64,000 nt of DNA from Prochlorococcus sp. AG-402-I21 (lineage in GTDB: Bacteria; Cyanobacteriota; Cyanobacteriia; PCC-6307; Cyanobiaceae): the NCBI GenBank assembly GCA_003216955.1, contig QCHZ01000007.1, forward strand, positions 1 to 64,000, read 5' to 3'. The notes beneath the pieces are model-generated. The model had not been told where the DNA came from and did no database searches. It worked only from the letters and a program-made list of their open reading frames with translations. A program made the translations under genes and the position numbers. Shown in pieces: positions 48,658 through 57,161 of the stretch (position 1 is the stretch's first letter; each line of letters starts with the position of its first letter).

Positions 48658-48825
48658 CTATGAATCATTTTTATTATTGCTCTCAAAAAAATTACTTACT
48701 TGTGCATATATTTTTCCAAATAGCCATGAAATAACAAAAAGACCAACAATTCCTAAAATTATTGTTATTGCTGATATCCCTGCATCATTTGGACCATAAT
48801 TTATCGCTGGGTCAAATCCTTCCAC
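48658..48825 (-). CDS. Small single-span membrane protein (55 aa)
   Basis: A GTG-started ORF of 55 codons. EGFDPAINYGPNDAGISA leads into one hydrophobic helix (ITIILGIVGLFVISWLFG) and a polar tail rich in Asn and Lys. Family unknown. The balanced layout and absence of competing frames favour a real gene. Confidence 0.5.
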   Translation of the reverse strand: MEGFDPAINYGPNDAGISAITIILGIVGLFVISWLFGKIYAQVSNFFESNNKNDS

Positions 48826-48961
48826 GATGATTTAAATTCGATTTACCTTATATTAATATTCTTTTGATTAAATTTCTGAATTTTAACTTTTTTGAAATCT
48901 GAATATATCATAATACCTATCATTAGACTATGTATAATAAATATAAGCTTAAATAATATTT

Positions 48962-49249
48962 ATGAAGTGGGAATATCATGTAGTGCATCTCAATGTAGAA
49001 GATTCGTCAAGTAAAAACGAGGAATCGAGCAATCCAAAGGCTGCAAGCGAAAAACTTAAAGGTTCACTCAGTCCAGATTTTCTTAAAGATCAATTTCCCG
49101 AACAATATCAGGAAAATGAAGCTTCCGAACATCCTGCTGTTCAACTAAGTAAATTTCTAAATAAAAAGGGACTTGAAAGATGGGAACTATCAGAAACAAT
49201 TAAAATTGGCAAAATGTTATTTCTTATTATGAAACGGCAAGTTGAATAG
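48962..49249 (+). CDS. Small protein with a polar insert (95 aa)
   Basis: A 95 aa protein. A short start MKWEYHVVHLNVED is followed by a Ser/Lys/Asn-rich linker. The ending KKGLERWELSETIKIGKMLFLIMKR resembles the DUF4177-like small beta-fold (KWEYKVV...LNxxGxxGWEL...). The WELSE match and the opening KWEY strand support that fold, with a lineage-specific insertion between the halves. Function is unknown. Confidence 0.6.
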   Translation: MKWEYHVVHLNVEDSSSKNEESSNPKAASEKLKGSLSPDFLKDQFPEQYQENEASEHPAVQLSKFLNKKGLERWELSETIKIGKMLFLIMKRQVE

Positions 49250-49252
49250 GAG

Positions 49253-49651
49253 TTAAAAAATATCTTTTAGAGTAAATATTAACCAGTTAAATAGATTTAT
49301 TGGATTTGTGATCGTTTTAATATTCCTATTTCCATTTATTTCGTAATTAATTTTATATATTCCTAGTATATTATCAATACTTTTATGATTATAATATTTT
49401 TTAGAGTCTTCAATCTTATACTCTCTTTTTGTTTGTTCATTTAATTCTGAGTTGAAAATCCATATCTTTATATTATTTTCAGTCATTAAAACATATCCAA
49501 TATCCATACCATCTGTCATTTTATAATCTACAATTTTTGCATCTATCAGTTGCGGTAAGGCATCAAATAATTTGTTTTGTAGTAGATTTTCTATTTTAGA
49601 CTTATCTACTTTTATCTTTGCCCCAATTGGTATTAGAGGATTTACTTCCAT
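49253..49651 (-). CDS. Hypothetical protein (132 aa), DUF2862-like opening
   Basis: A 132 aa protein. The N-terminus PLIPIGAKIKVDKSKIEN and IDAKIVDYKMTDGMDIGYVLMTENN look like a small beta-barrel repeat. IKIWIFNSELNEQTKRE with a C-terminal hydrophobic NPINLFNWLIFTLKDIF follow. The opening recalls cyanobacterial DUF2862 proteins; that assignment is tentative. It ends three bases from the convergent gene at 48962-49249. Confidence 0.55.
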   Translation of the reverse strand: MEVNPLIPIGAKIKVDKSKIENLLQNKLFDALPQLIDAKIVDYKMTDGMDIGYVLMTENNIKIWIFNSELNEQTKREYKIEDSKKYYNHKSIDNILGIYKINYEINGNRNIKTITNPINLFNWLIFTLKDIF

Positions 49652-49777
49652 TATGAATAACTTTAGATTTCACTAAATTAACATATTTTAGGAATCAATG
49701 AATTTACAATCCATCTACTTTTAATTTCTTTATCTCTTGGAAAGCCTATCTGAGGTTTTTTTCTTTATTTAATTATT

Positions 49778-49972
49778 TCAAAAACCTTTCGATTCTCTTT
49801 CGTTTTCCTTTGTGTTCTTGTCTACACCTTCTTTTTTTAGATAATTAACCTTTACATAATTAATTCCTATTATAGTTAGTCTTACAAAGACAAAAGCAGT
49901 AGCTATGAATCCAATTAAGATAAAAGTAGACAGTAGAGTAGATCCTAGATCTATTTCAGATAATTTGAGCAT
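49778..49972 (-). CDS. Small single-span membrane protein (64 aa)
   Basis: A 64 aa protein: short polar lead (LKLSEIDLGS), hydrophobic helix (residues 13-36) and a charged tail with several Lys/Glu. No family was recognised. The layout resembles the other tiny membrane proteins in this area. Confidence 0.55.
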   Translation of the reverse strand: MLKLSEIDLGSTLLSTFILIGFIATAFVFVRLTIIGINYVKVNYLKKEGVDKNTKENERESKGF

Positions 49973-50120
49973 GTGAATAATCTCTATAAATTTATTTCAT
50001 CTTTTATAAATCGAATTTTAATTCAAATTCAAATTCTATATAAATTTTAATTTATATTGGTTACAAGACATCCGTAGAAAAATTTTTCAAATGGATGCAT
50101 AACTGAAATAGGAATATAAA

Positions 50121-50336
50121 TTGAAAATGAATCAAACTCAATTTAAAATCCCACTTTCAAGCTTAAGACCTTACACAGTTCATTATAGGAACTGCGATAA
50201 TCAGCGTCTTGAGAATTGCTTTTATGCATGTGATGCATATGAAGCAAGATTACTTGCTATGGAATTTAATAGATATATTCATGAGCACCCAAATTGTATT
50301 GACCTAATTAGAAGAGAAATGATTAAGAATATTTAG
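50121..50336 (+). CDS. Small soluble protein with four cysteines (71 aa)
   Basis: A 71 aa protein. PLSSLRPYTVHYRNCDNQRLENCFYACDAYEARLLAMEF reads as strand, Cys region and helix; a further Cys lies near the C-terminus (HEHPNC, separate in the chain). This is a form often conserved in marine picocyanobacteria, judged from memory. Function is unknown. Confidence 0.6.
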   Translation: MKMNQTQFKIPLSSLRPYTVHYRNCDNQRLENCFYACDAYEARLLAMEFNRYIHEHPNCIDLIRREMIKNI

Positions 50337-50385
50337 ATCAATTGTTAAAAGATTATTTTGTATAAAATATAACTTTTATATTTAT

Positions 50386-51159
50386 ATGATAAGCAATGAT
50401 ATTTCTTCTCAAATCTTTTTGGGATTTGTATCACTTTTTTCTAACTTCATTTCTGCTCTATCTGGAGGTGGCGCAGGCTTAATACAACTTCCAGCGCTTT
50501 TGTTTTTTGGGTTACCTTTTTCAAAAGCTTTAGCAACACATAAAGTTGCTAGTGTTGCACTAGGTTTTGGTGCTTCAATCCCACACTACAAGAAAAATAA
50601 CTTACAAATAAAATACGCCTTTTTGATATTAATTTCGGGAATACCTGGTGTTTTATTAGGCGCCTATACTTCATCCATTTTACCTAATAATTTTTCAACT
50701 ACATTATTAGGTCTTTTGACTTTAATTCTAAGTTTTTACTCTATAAAGCAGAAAAAACTTGGCAGTTCAAGTCAAAAACTTCCTATTAATAATTTAAGGA
50801 TTCTGATTGGCTCACTTGGTCTTTTTATCATTGGTTTCCTTAATGGGTATCTTTCTTCTGGTACTGGATTATTTGTAACGATTTGGATGATAACAATATT
50901 TGATTTATCTTTTTCTGTCGCAGTTGCATATACCTTGATTTTTGTTGGAATTTTTTGGAATGTTATTGGAGCCTTTTCTTTAGGATTGACAGGAAATATT
51001 ATTTGGAGATATATACCCGTTTTGATTATTGGTTCAACTTTAGGTGGCTATTTTGGAGCTTATTTTTCAATAATTAAAGGATCCAGATTTATCAAAACCG
51101 TTTTTGAATTAACTTCTTTTTCTGTTGGAATTTCATTACTTATTAAAGCTTTTTTATGA
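50386..51159 (+). CDS. TSUP (TauE/SafE)-family membrane permease
   Basis: A 257 aa protein with about eight membrane spans in two related halves. FISALSGGGAGLIQLPALLFFGLPFSKALATHK and IIGFLNGYLSSGTGLFV carry the Gly-rich motifs of the family. Members move sulfite, sulfoacetate or other organic sulfonates across the inner membrane. Substrate is not determinable. Confidence 0.88.
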   Translation: MISNDISSQIFLGFVSLFSNFISALSGGGAGLIQLPALLFFGLPFSKALATHKVASVALGFGASIPHYKKNNLQIKYAFLILISGIPGVLLGAYTSSILPNNFSTTLLGLLTLILSFYSIKQKKLGSSSQKLPINNLRILIGSLGLFIIGFLNGYLSSGTGLFVTIWMITIFDLSFSVAVAYTLIFVGIFWNVIGAFSLGLTGNIIWRYIPVLIIGSTLGGYFGAYFSIIKGSRFIKTVFELTSFSVGISLLIKAFL

Positions 51160-51182
51160 GTAGTTAATATTTTCGAATTTTT

Positions 51183-52370
51183 TTATACCGAACCTGCTTT
51201 TTCTAATTCATCTTGCAATTTACTCTCACAGTCTAAAACTCTTGCCCAGCATGGCAATTGCTGCTTGACTGGTGATTCAAGGAATTTGTTTATTGCAGGT
51301 CTTAAAAGTTTTCCAAAAGTATGAACTGCTAGTTCTTCTTTATGTCGGCTATAGGGCAACTGATTAACTGAGGAATCTAAACTAAATTGTTTAACTCTGT
51401 CTTCTCCTGCTCTTCTATATAAAACCTCCAAGTTAGCTAATTGGGAACTAGTAAGTGTTCTCGCTTCATGCTCCATTAACCCTCTTAAAACACTGGAAAG
51501 AATTTCTGTAGACATTTTCTGGAGACCTTCATTAGCCTTTGAACCTATTTCTTTGTGCTTATGGTCAAAAATACCCAAATCCACTTGTGCAATTCTGGAA
51601 ATTCTTACGTTTTTATAAACCTCTGAGAGAAGCCCTATCTCTAACCCCCAGTCACATGGGATTCTTAAATTCATTGCTAAGTCTGTAGTAAATGCAAACT
51701 CTCCAGCTAATGGATATCTAAAAGATTGTAAATATTGGAGGAATGGTGCATTACCCATCAATTGTTCCAAACTTGATAGAAGAGGGCCTACAAATAATCT
51801 CGTAGCTCTCCCTTGAAGTGCATTTGTCTCAAGAGATAGGCGACTGTAAAAAGCTTTTACATAAGAAATTCCATTTGATTTTTCTAGTAAAGGGCCCAAC
51901 ATTCTTGCTGGATAATTAGAGTTGAATGTTCTGATATCAGCATCGAAAAGTGCTACGACTTCTGAACTTTTAGTGGCAACACCAACTCCTTGCCAGACGG
52001 CCCATCCTTTTCCTGGAACACCTAAGAGATCTAGTCCATTCTTTTCTTGATCTTTTAGTAATTCAATAACTTTTGGGCTATTAGTCCATTGCACGTGAAC
52101 CGGATATGGCATTTCTTTGAAGAAATCTCTTGCCTTTGCTACCTCGTCGCGATTACTCGCCGATAAGGCTATGACTAGCTGATTTAAATTTTTTAATTCT
52201 TTTAAAGTACTTCTAATGAGTTTTAATGCGGGTCTACTGAATTCATCGAATAGGCATGGAATAAGTATTGATGTTGGCCGTTTTAAGAGGTCATTATTTA
52301 GTTGAGATACAGGATCTTTTGCTAGTCCGTACTCATGAATAGTTGTGATTAAACCCTGCTGAAAGTCCAT
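51183..52370 (-). CDS. gpgS: Glucosyl-3-phosphoglycerate synthase
   Basis: GpgS joins glucose from NDP-glucose to 3-phosphoglycerate, the first step of glucosylglycerate synthesis. The 395 aa GT81/GT2-type glycosyltransferase shows ILIPCLFDEFSRP at the start, GKGWAVWQGV, and the metal-binding DADIRTF. LAGEFAFTTDLAMNLRI and GLEIGLLSEVY are further family motifs. It is divergent, by 71 bases, from a phosphorylase-phosphatase-kinase operon in the same pathway. Marine picocyanobacteria make glucosylglycerate as a compatible solute when nitrogen is scarce. Confidence 0.9.
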   Translation of the reverse strand: MDFQQGLITTIHEYGLAKDPVSQLNNDLLKRPTSILIPCLFDEFSRPALKLIRSTLKELKNLNQLVIALSASNRDEVAKARDFFKEMPYPVHVQWTNSPKVIELLKDQEKNGLDLLGVPGKGWAVWQGVGVATKSSEVVALFDADIRTFNSNYPARMLGPLLEKSNGISYVKAFYSRLSLETNALQGRATRLFVGPLLSSLEQLMGNAPFLQYLQSFRYPLAGEFAFTTDLAMNLRIPCDWGLEIGLLSEVYKNVRISRIAQVDLGIFDHKHKEIGSKANEGLQKMSTEILSSVLRGLMEHEARTLTSSQLANLEVLYRRAGEDRVKQFSLDSSVNQLPYSRHKEELAVHTFGKLLRPAINKFLESPVKQQLPCWARVLDCESKLQDELEKAGSV

Positions 52371-52441
52371 TCAAGAAAAAAGTTTTACAGATTCAAGGTG
52401 GGAGCTACGATGAGGTAGAGAAGATTTTTTCCCTTTAAAGA

Positions 52442-54193
52442 GTGTCTGAGTTGGATAGTGAATTAGATGAACTGAGATTGTCTCTCAGAGAAATTTATCC
52501 CGAGCACTCTGAACAAGAAATCAATTCAGTGTGGTCACAATTGTTGCAGATTCTGGATCCATTTCGTGTTAAGAACGACACTAATGAATTAGAGATCGAA
52601 TCAATTTGGGATTCTTCTAGCGTTGTTTTGATTACTTATCCAGATTCAATTTATAGGAAAGATGAATCAACTTTAAAAACATTAACTGAATTCGTAAAAA
52701 ATAGATTCAGTGGACTTTCCTCAGTAATACATGTTTTACCATTTCTACCTTCTACAAGTGACGGTGGATTCGCTGTTTCTAATCATGAAAAAATCGAAGA
52801 TTCCTTTGGAAATTGGAATGATTTAAAGGATTTATCAAGCAACCATAAAATAATGGCAGATCTTGTCTTAAATCATGTCTCTTCTTCTCATCCATGGGTG
52901 CATCAATTTATAAAATCAGAGGATCCTGGTTCGTCCTATATTGTGGCTCCTACTGATACTCATGTTTGGGAGAAAGTTATACGACCCAGGAATTCATCTC
53001 TCTTCACTAACATCCATACTAATCAAGGCTTTAAGAATGTTTGGACAACATTTGGGCCAGATCAGATTGATGTTAATTGGAGAAATCCTCATATATTTTT
53101 AGAGTTTTTGAAATTATTAGTCAGATATATAAATAATGGAGCCCAATGGATTCGACTTGATGCAATTGCTTTTATTTGGAAGGAACCACATACTACTTGT
53201 TTACATTTAGGCCCAGTACACTTAATAGTTAAGCTTCTTAATAAATGCCTGAAGATTATTAAACCTACGGCTGTATTAATCACTGAGACTAATGTTCCGG
53301 AGAAAGAAAATCTTTCTTATTTGATTCAAGGTGATGAAGCGAATCTTGCATATAACTTTACTCTACCTCCTTTATTATTAGAAGCTATTTATACGGGCAA
53401 AACAGATTTATTGAATAATTGGTTATCTAATTGGAATGAAATGCCAAAGTATACATCTCTCCTTAATTTCACTTCTTCACATGATGGTATTGGATTAAGA
53501 GCATTAGAAGGAATTATGGACGATCAGAGAGTCCATAATCTCTTGGTCGAATCAGAGAAGCGCGGAGGATTAGTAAGTCATCGTCGCCTTTCAAATGGTG
53601 ATGATCAACCATATGAATTAAATATTAGTTGGTGGAGCGCTATGTCTCATGATGGATCTGATATTACGGTATTTCAATTTGAACGTTTTTTACTGAGTCA
53701 GGTTTTCACGTTATCTTTAAAAGGTGTACCAGCTTTTTATCTTCCATCTATATTAGCTTCTCCTAATGATCTTGATTCTTTTAGGAAAACAGGGCAAAGA
53801 AGAGATTTAAATCGAGAGAAATTCGAAGCGGGTAAATTACTTGAGTTACTTAAAAACTTTGATTCTCCAGCCAGTAAGAATATTTCATATCTCACTCATA
53901 TAGTTAAAGTTAGATCAAGACTTAAGGCATTTCATCCCGAGGCGAGTATGAAATGTATTCCTAGTAGTATTGATAATTGTATTATTATTCAAAGAGGTTT
54001 AGATGACGAAAGTGTATATGTCTTTTGTAATATGTCTAATAAATATTTAAATATTTCTCCTTTAAATCAACCTGATTTATCCCAATCATTTTCGAATAAA
54101 CGTTTATTGGATAATATTACAGGTAATCATTTTAATACTGATATATTTACACTTAATCCTTATCAAGTAGTTTGGTTTTCTCTAACTGATTAG
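52442..54193 (+). CDS. GH13_18-type sugar phosphorylase, probable glucosylglycerate phosphorylase
   Basis: A 583 aa alpha-amylase-fold protein started by GTG. The three catalytic carboxylates are in place: nucleophile Asp240 (WIRLDAIAF), acid/base Glu282 (LITETNVP) and Asp348 (FTSSHDGIG). FLPSTSDGGFAVSNHEKI and MADLVLNHVSSSH also match the sucrose phosphorylase subfamily. That subfamily includes sucrose-, glucosylglycerol- and glucosylglycerate-phosphorylases. The two neighbours that act on glucosylphosphoglycerate and glycerate make glucosylglycerate the best guess. If so it would give glucose 1-phosphate and glycerate. Sucrose phosphorylase is the main alternative. The next gene starts five bases downstream. 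Confidence 0.78.
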   Translation: MSELDSELDELRLSLREIYPEHSEQEINSVWSQLLQILDPFRVKNDTNELEIESIWDSSSVVLITYPDSIYRKDESTLKTLTEFVKNRFSGLSSVIHVLPFLPSTSDGGFAVSNHEKIEDSFGNWNDLKDLSSNHKIMADLVLNHVSSSHPWVHQFIKSEDPGSSYIVAPTDTHVWEKVIRPRNSSLFTNIHTNQGFKNVWTTFGPDQIDVNWRNPHIFLEFLKLLVRYINNGAQWIRLDAIAFIWKEPHTTCLHLGPVHLIVKLLNKCLKIIKPTAVLITETNVPEKENLSYLIQGDEANLAYNFTLPPLLLEAIYTGKTDLLNNWLSNWNEMPKYTSLLNFTSSHDGIGLRALEGIMDDQRVHNLLVESEKRGGLVSHRRLSNGDDQPYELNISWWSAMSHDGSDITVFQFERFLLSQVFTLSLKGVPAFYLPSILASPNDLDSFRKTGQRRDLNREKFEAGKLLELLKNFDSPASKNISYLTHIVKVRSRLKAFHPEASMKCIPSSIDNCIIIQRGLDDESVYVFCNMSNKYLNISPLNQPDLSQSFSNKRLLDNITGNHFNTDIFTLNPYQVVWFSLTD

Positions 54194-54197
54194 TCTT

Positions 54198-54992
54198 ATG
54201 AAGAATAATTCTAAATTTTGGGTTGTTACCGATCTTGATGGAACATTAATGGATGAGAACTATGACATTTCTCCTGCAAAGAAAACGTTAAATATGTTGT
54301 CAGAACTTTCTATTCCCGTTATCCCTTGTACAAGTAAAACTGCCTCTGAGGTTAGATATTTTAGAAAAGAGAATGGACTGTCAGATCCTTTTATTGTCGA
54401 GAATGGAGCTGCTATTTATGGGACTAATATAAATAAGATTTCTGAATGGGAATTGATTTTAGGTAAAAGTTATAAGGAATTAAGATTTATATTAAAGAGT
54501 TTATCTAAAGAAATTAACTATAACTTAATTCCTTTAAATGATTTAAGTTATAATCAAATATTTGAACTTACTGGTTTATCCGAACATGGTATTATTAGAG
54601 CTTTAGATAGGCAGTGGAGTGTTCCATTTTTAAATCCTCCTGATGATATTTTTGAAAAAGTAAAGCTTATTTGTGATTCTTATAATGTTCATGTGTTCAA
54701 GGGGAACCGTATGAGTCATTTGCTTTCAAAAGAAAGTCACAAAGGTCAAGCCGTTAATAAATTAAAGATTCATTTACAGAACCTGGATGTAATGATTATC
54801 GCACTAGGTGATTCTCAAAATGACCTTCCTTTACTTGAATGTGCTGATATCTCTATTGTTATTCCTGGTAAAAATGGTCCAAATAAGTATTTACAGCATG
54901 GTATTGATAATGGTTCTTTTTTATTAGCCAATGCTCCTCATGCACAGGGTTGGTCAAATAGTGTTGAAGAAGTCATTAATAGCTTTAAGTGA
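54198..54992 (+). CDS. gpgP: Glucosyl-/mannosyl-3-phosphoglycerate phosphatase
   Basis: A 264 aa HAD-IIB phosphatase. DLDGTLMDENYDIS is motif I, CTSKTASEVR motif II, and LGDSQNDLPLLECAD motif IV. FIVENGAAIYG and the GNRMSHLL substrate contact are typical of mannosyl-3-phosphoglycerate phosphatase. In this setting it would dephosphorylate glucosyl-3-phosphoglycerate, product of GpgS, to glucosylglycerate. It overlaps the next gene by four bases at the possible GTG start. Confidence 0.87.
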   Translation: MKNNSKFWVVTDLDGTLMDENYDISPAKKTLNMLSELSIPVIPCTSKTASEVRYFRKENGLSDPFIVENGAAIYGTNINKISEWELILGKSYKELRFILKSLSKEINYNLIPLNDLSYNQIFELTGLSEHGIIRALDRQWSVPFLNPPDDIFEKVKLICDSYNVHVFKGNRMSHLLSKESHKGQAVNKLKIHLQNLDVMIIALGDSQNDLPLLECADISIVIPGKNGPNKYLQHGIDNGSFLLANAPHAQGWSNSVEEVINSFK

Positions 54993-54994
54993 TT

Positions 54995-56005
54995 ATGATA
55001 GAAAGAGATATTAACCTTGATTTTAATAATATTTTTCCTAAGAATATTACGGATGATTTCCTTTTTCCTATTGATAGTTATCGTTTATTTCTTGAGAGTC
55101 TATCTATTAATCCTACCCTCTTTTTTCATAAGTGGTCTAATGTAAATATGATTGCTGTTACTGACAAATATTGGAAACAAAATACTAAATCTGATTGGAA
55201 ATGGTCTTTAACATTTCCATTCTTTTCAATTTTAGAAAATTATAGTCATTCTATTGATAATCCAATAGTAATAGGCTTCTCTGGTCTTCCTGGGTCTGGG
55301 AAGTCTACTTTAGGCTTTTGGATAGACAGTGTTGCGAGAGAATTATCTTTAGATATTAAAGTTATCTCTTTAGACGATTTTTATTTACCTGGCCATGAAA
55401 TGGATTTTGCGATGAAGGGTAATCCATGGAATGTTCCTAGAGGTTTTCCAGGTAGTCATTCTTTAGATTTATTGCACCAATCATTAGATACTTTTTTAAA
55501 AACTGGGATTTTGAGCAGTCCTACTTTTGATAAGTCTTTAAGAGATGGGAAAGGAGATAGGTCAGGATGGTGTGAATTGAGATCAAAAATTTTAATATTA
55601 GAGGGATGGTTTGTTGGATGCGAACCTGTTTTAGATTTATTTAAAATAGATAATTTAGCTGAGGATGAATTCAATTTGTCATTGAGTCAGGCTGAAAAAG
55701 ATTATCGTATTTTGATTCAAGATTCACTCTTAGAATACAATAAAATATGGAAAAAATTTAATAAAATTTGGCATCTTAAATCTTCTGACTTTGATAACAC
55801 AATTCTATGGAAATCTCAACAAGAAAATGAAATGATAAAATTAAAAGGTTCGGGGTTGCAAGGTAATAATTTAAGTAATTTTATACGCATGATTCAAACT
55901 TCTATTCCACAGCAATCTTTATCTTTTATTAATTCAGACACGACAATTGAAATCAATCAACATCGTCGTATTGAAAAACTTAATACAACTGAATACCATT
56001 TTTAA
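54995..56005 (+). CDS. glxK: D-glycerate 3-kinase (plant/cyanobacterial GLYK type)
   Basis: GLYK phosphorylates glycerate to 3-phosphoglycerate and closes photorespiration. I choose ATG 54995 (336 aa); a GTG two codons before overlaps gpgP. P-loop: GFSGLPGSGKST. The substrate region DDFYLPGHEMDFAM and NPWNVPRGFPGSHSLDLL are characteristic. In this cluster it would also recycle glycerate released from glucosylglycerate. Of the GLYK family, not GlxK of E. coli, so the symbol is only a label of convenience. Confidence 0.88.
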   Translation: MIERDINLDFNNIFPKNITDDFLFPIDSYRLFLESLSINPTLFFHKWSNVNMIAVTDKYWKQNTKSDWKWSLTFPFFSILENYSHSIDNPIVIGFSGLPGSGKSTLGFWIDSVARELSLDIKVISLDDFYLPGHEMDFAMKGNPWNVPRGFPGSHSLDLLHQSLDTFLKTGILSSPTFDKSLRDGKGDRSGWCELRSKILILEGWFVGCEPVLDLFKIDNLAEDEFNLSLSQAEKDYRILIQDSLLEYNKIWKKFNKIWHLKSSDFDNTILWKSQQENEMIKLKGSGLQGNNLSNFIRMIQTSIPQQSLSFINSDTTIEINQHRRIEKLNTTEYHF

Positions 56006-56141
56006 TATAATTTAAAGTCTATTAAGTACAATCTATTATAAAGGTTATTAATTTTTAAAAGTTTTATCTTTTGTTAAACTTTTATCTTTTACGCAATTTA
56101 CACTCTATGATTATTAAATATATCTTACAAATTCATATAAT

Positions 56142-56519
56142 ATGGCTTCATATGTCTATTTAATTAAAAACGGTGATTTATTCAATATTGGTTTTACTAA
56201 CAATCTCGAACGAACTAGAATAGATTTAAGACCTGGTGAACTGGTTGCCTTTTTAATTACTGAAAAACCTGAAATACTGATTAAAAATCTTAGAAAAAAA
56301 TATGTTGATAACAGATTACCTGGTTCAGACTATTATAGACTTGCAAACTCACAAGTCAATGAATGTAAGTCTTTTCTAGAAACCGATGGATCGAATAATT
56401 ATTTTCAACCATTTCTCAAGGGCCCAAGCTTATTTACATTTTTTATTCTTTCTTGGCTTGCACTAACGTATCTCATAATTCAATTTGCAGTAGATCCTAT
56501 ATTTAGTAGGTTTAGTTAA
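56142..56519 (+). CDS. Membrane-anchored GIY-YIG-like protein (125 aa)
   Basis: Residues 4-9 (YVYLIK) and 14-19 (FNIGFT) match the two strands of the GIY-YIG nuclease core. The Arg of the first helix appears in LERTRIDLRPGE. LRKKYVDNRLPGSDYYRL completes the core with a possible metal Glu further on. A hydrophobic helix at about residues 95-118 then anchors it, an unusual addition. It might be nuclease-active at the membrane, or an inactive binding protein. No mobile element is visible nearby. Confidence 0.68.
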   Translation: MASYVYLIKNGDLFNIGFTNNLERTRIDLRPGELVAFLITEKPEILIKNLRKKYVDNRLPGSDYYRLANSQVNECKSFLETDGSNNYFQPFLKGPSLFTFFILSWLALTYLIIQFAVDPIFSRFS

Positions 56520-56622
56520 TACTAACTTTTTGGGCCAATAGATTAATTATTTATATAGATTTTGGATTACAAAAAATTAATTCTCTTGTTAGATTATGTG
56601 TAAATAAATTGATTCAATTAAA

Positions 56623-56757
56623 ATGAATTTGTCTAATTTTTTGATTTTTGTAGCAGTACCATTTGTTATCTCAGCGGTTTTTTTTGGTACTAAGAATGGA
56701 TATTATAATAGCGATGATTATGAAGGAGATGGATGTGCTCATGATGTTCAGAGATGA
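56623..56757 (+). CDS. Small single-span membrane protein (44 aa)
   Basis: An ATG-started ORF of 44 codons: hydrophobic helix (about residues 4-22, FLIFVAVPFVISAVFF) then an acidic tail (NSDDYEGDGCAHDVQR) with one Cys and one His. No family was recognised. The C-terminal acidic tail is not random-looking, supporting a real gene. Confidence 0.48.
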   Translation: MNLSNFLIFVAVPFVISAVFFGTKNGYYNSDDYEGDGCAHDVQR

Positions 56758-56798
56758 TCATTTCCAGTTTGATTTTTAACTAACCTTAAGATAATTTT

Positions 56799-57080
56799 TT
56801 AATTTTTTATATTTTTTATGCATGTCCATTTGTTATCAAATTGCCAGACTGGTTTGTAGATATCCTCTTCTATTTTCTTCCCAGCTTCAATACACATTTT
56901 TTCGGTCCCAATTGGAATAGCGAATAATGATGGACTTGTTATTCCACTTACCTGTGGTTTGCCTCCAGGACCTTGTCTATAGCTACCTATTACTAACCAG
57001 TAATCTGCTTTAGCTTTCCCTTGTAAACCAGCTAAGGAAGCTAATACAAGTATTAATGAGAATATAATTTTTTTACTCAT
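56799..57080 (-). CDS. Secreted small protein with a signal peptide (93 aa)
   Basis: The first 25 residues form a signal peptide (MSKKIIFSLILVLASLAGL, then AKA, which fits a cleavage site). The mature part is about 68 aa with DYWLVIGSYRQGPGGKPQ and two Cys (KMCIEAGKK, WTCIKNI) that could form a disulfide. Similar exported proteins are known from marine cyanobacteria; no function is known. It is divergent from uppP. Confidence 0.65.
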   Translation of the reverse strand: MSKKIIFSLILVLASLAGLQGKAKADYWLVIGSYRQGPGGKPQVSGITSPSLFAIPIGTEKMCIEAGKKIEEDIYKPVWQFDNKWTCIKNIKN

Positions 57081-57161
57081 GATTTATTTTTGAATTTATA
57101 TCTATACTAATTGAAAATTTCCAGTAAACTTGCGAGTTTGTGTTTTTATTATTTTCTAAAT

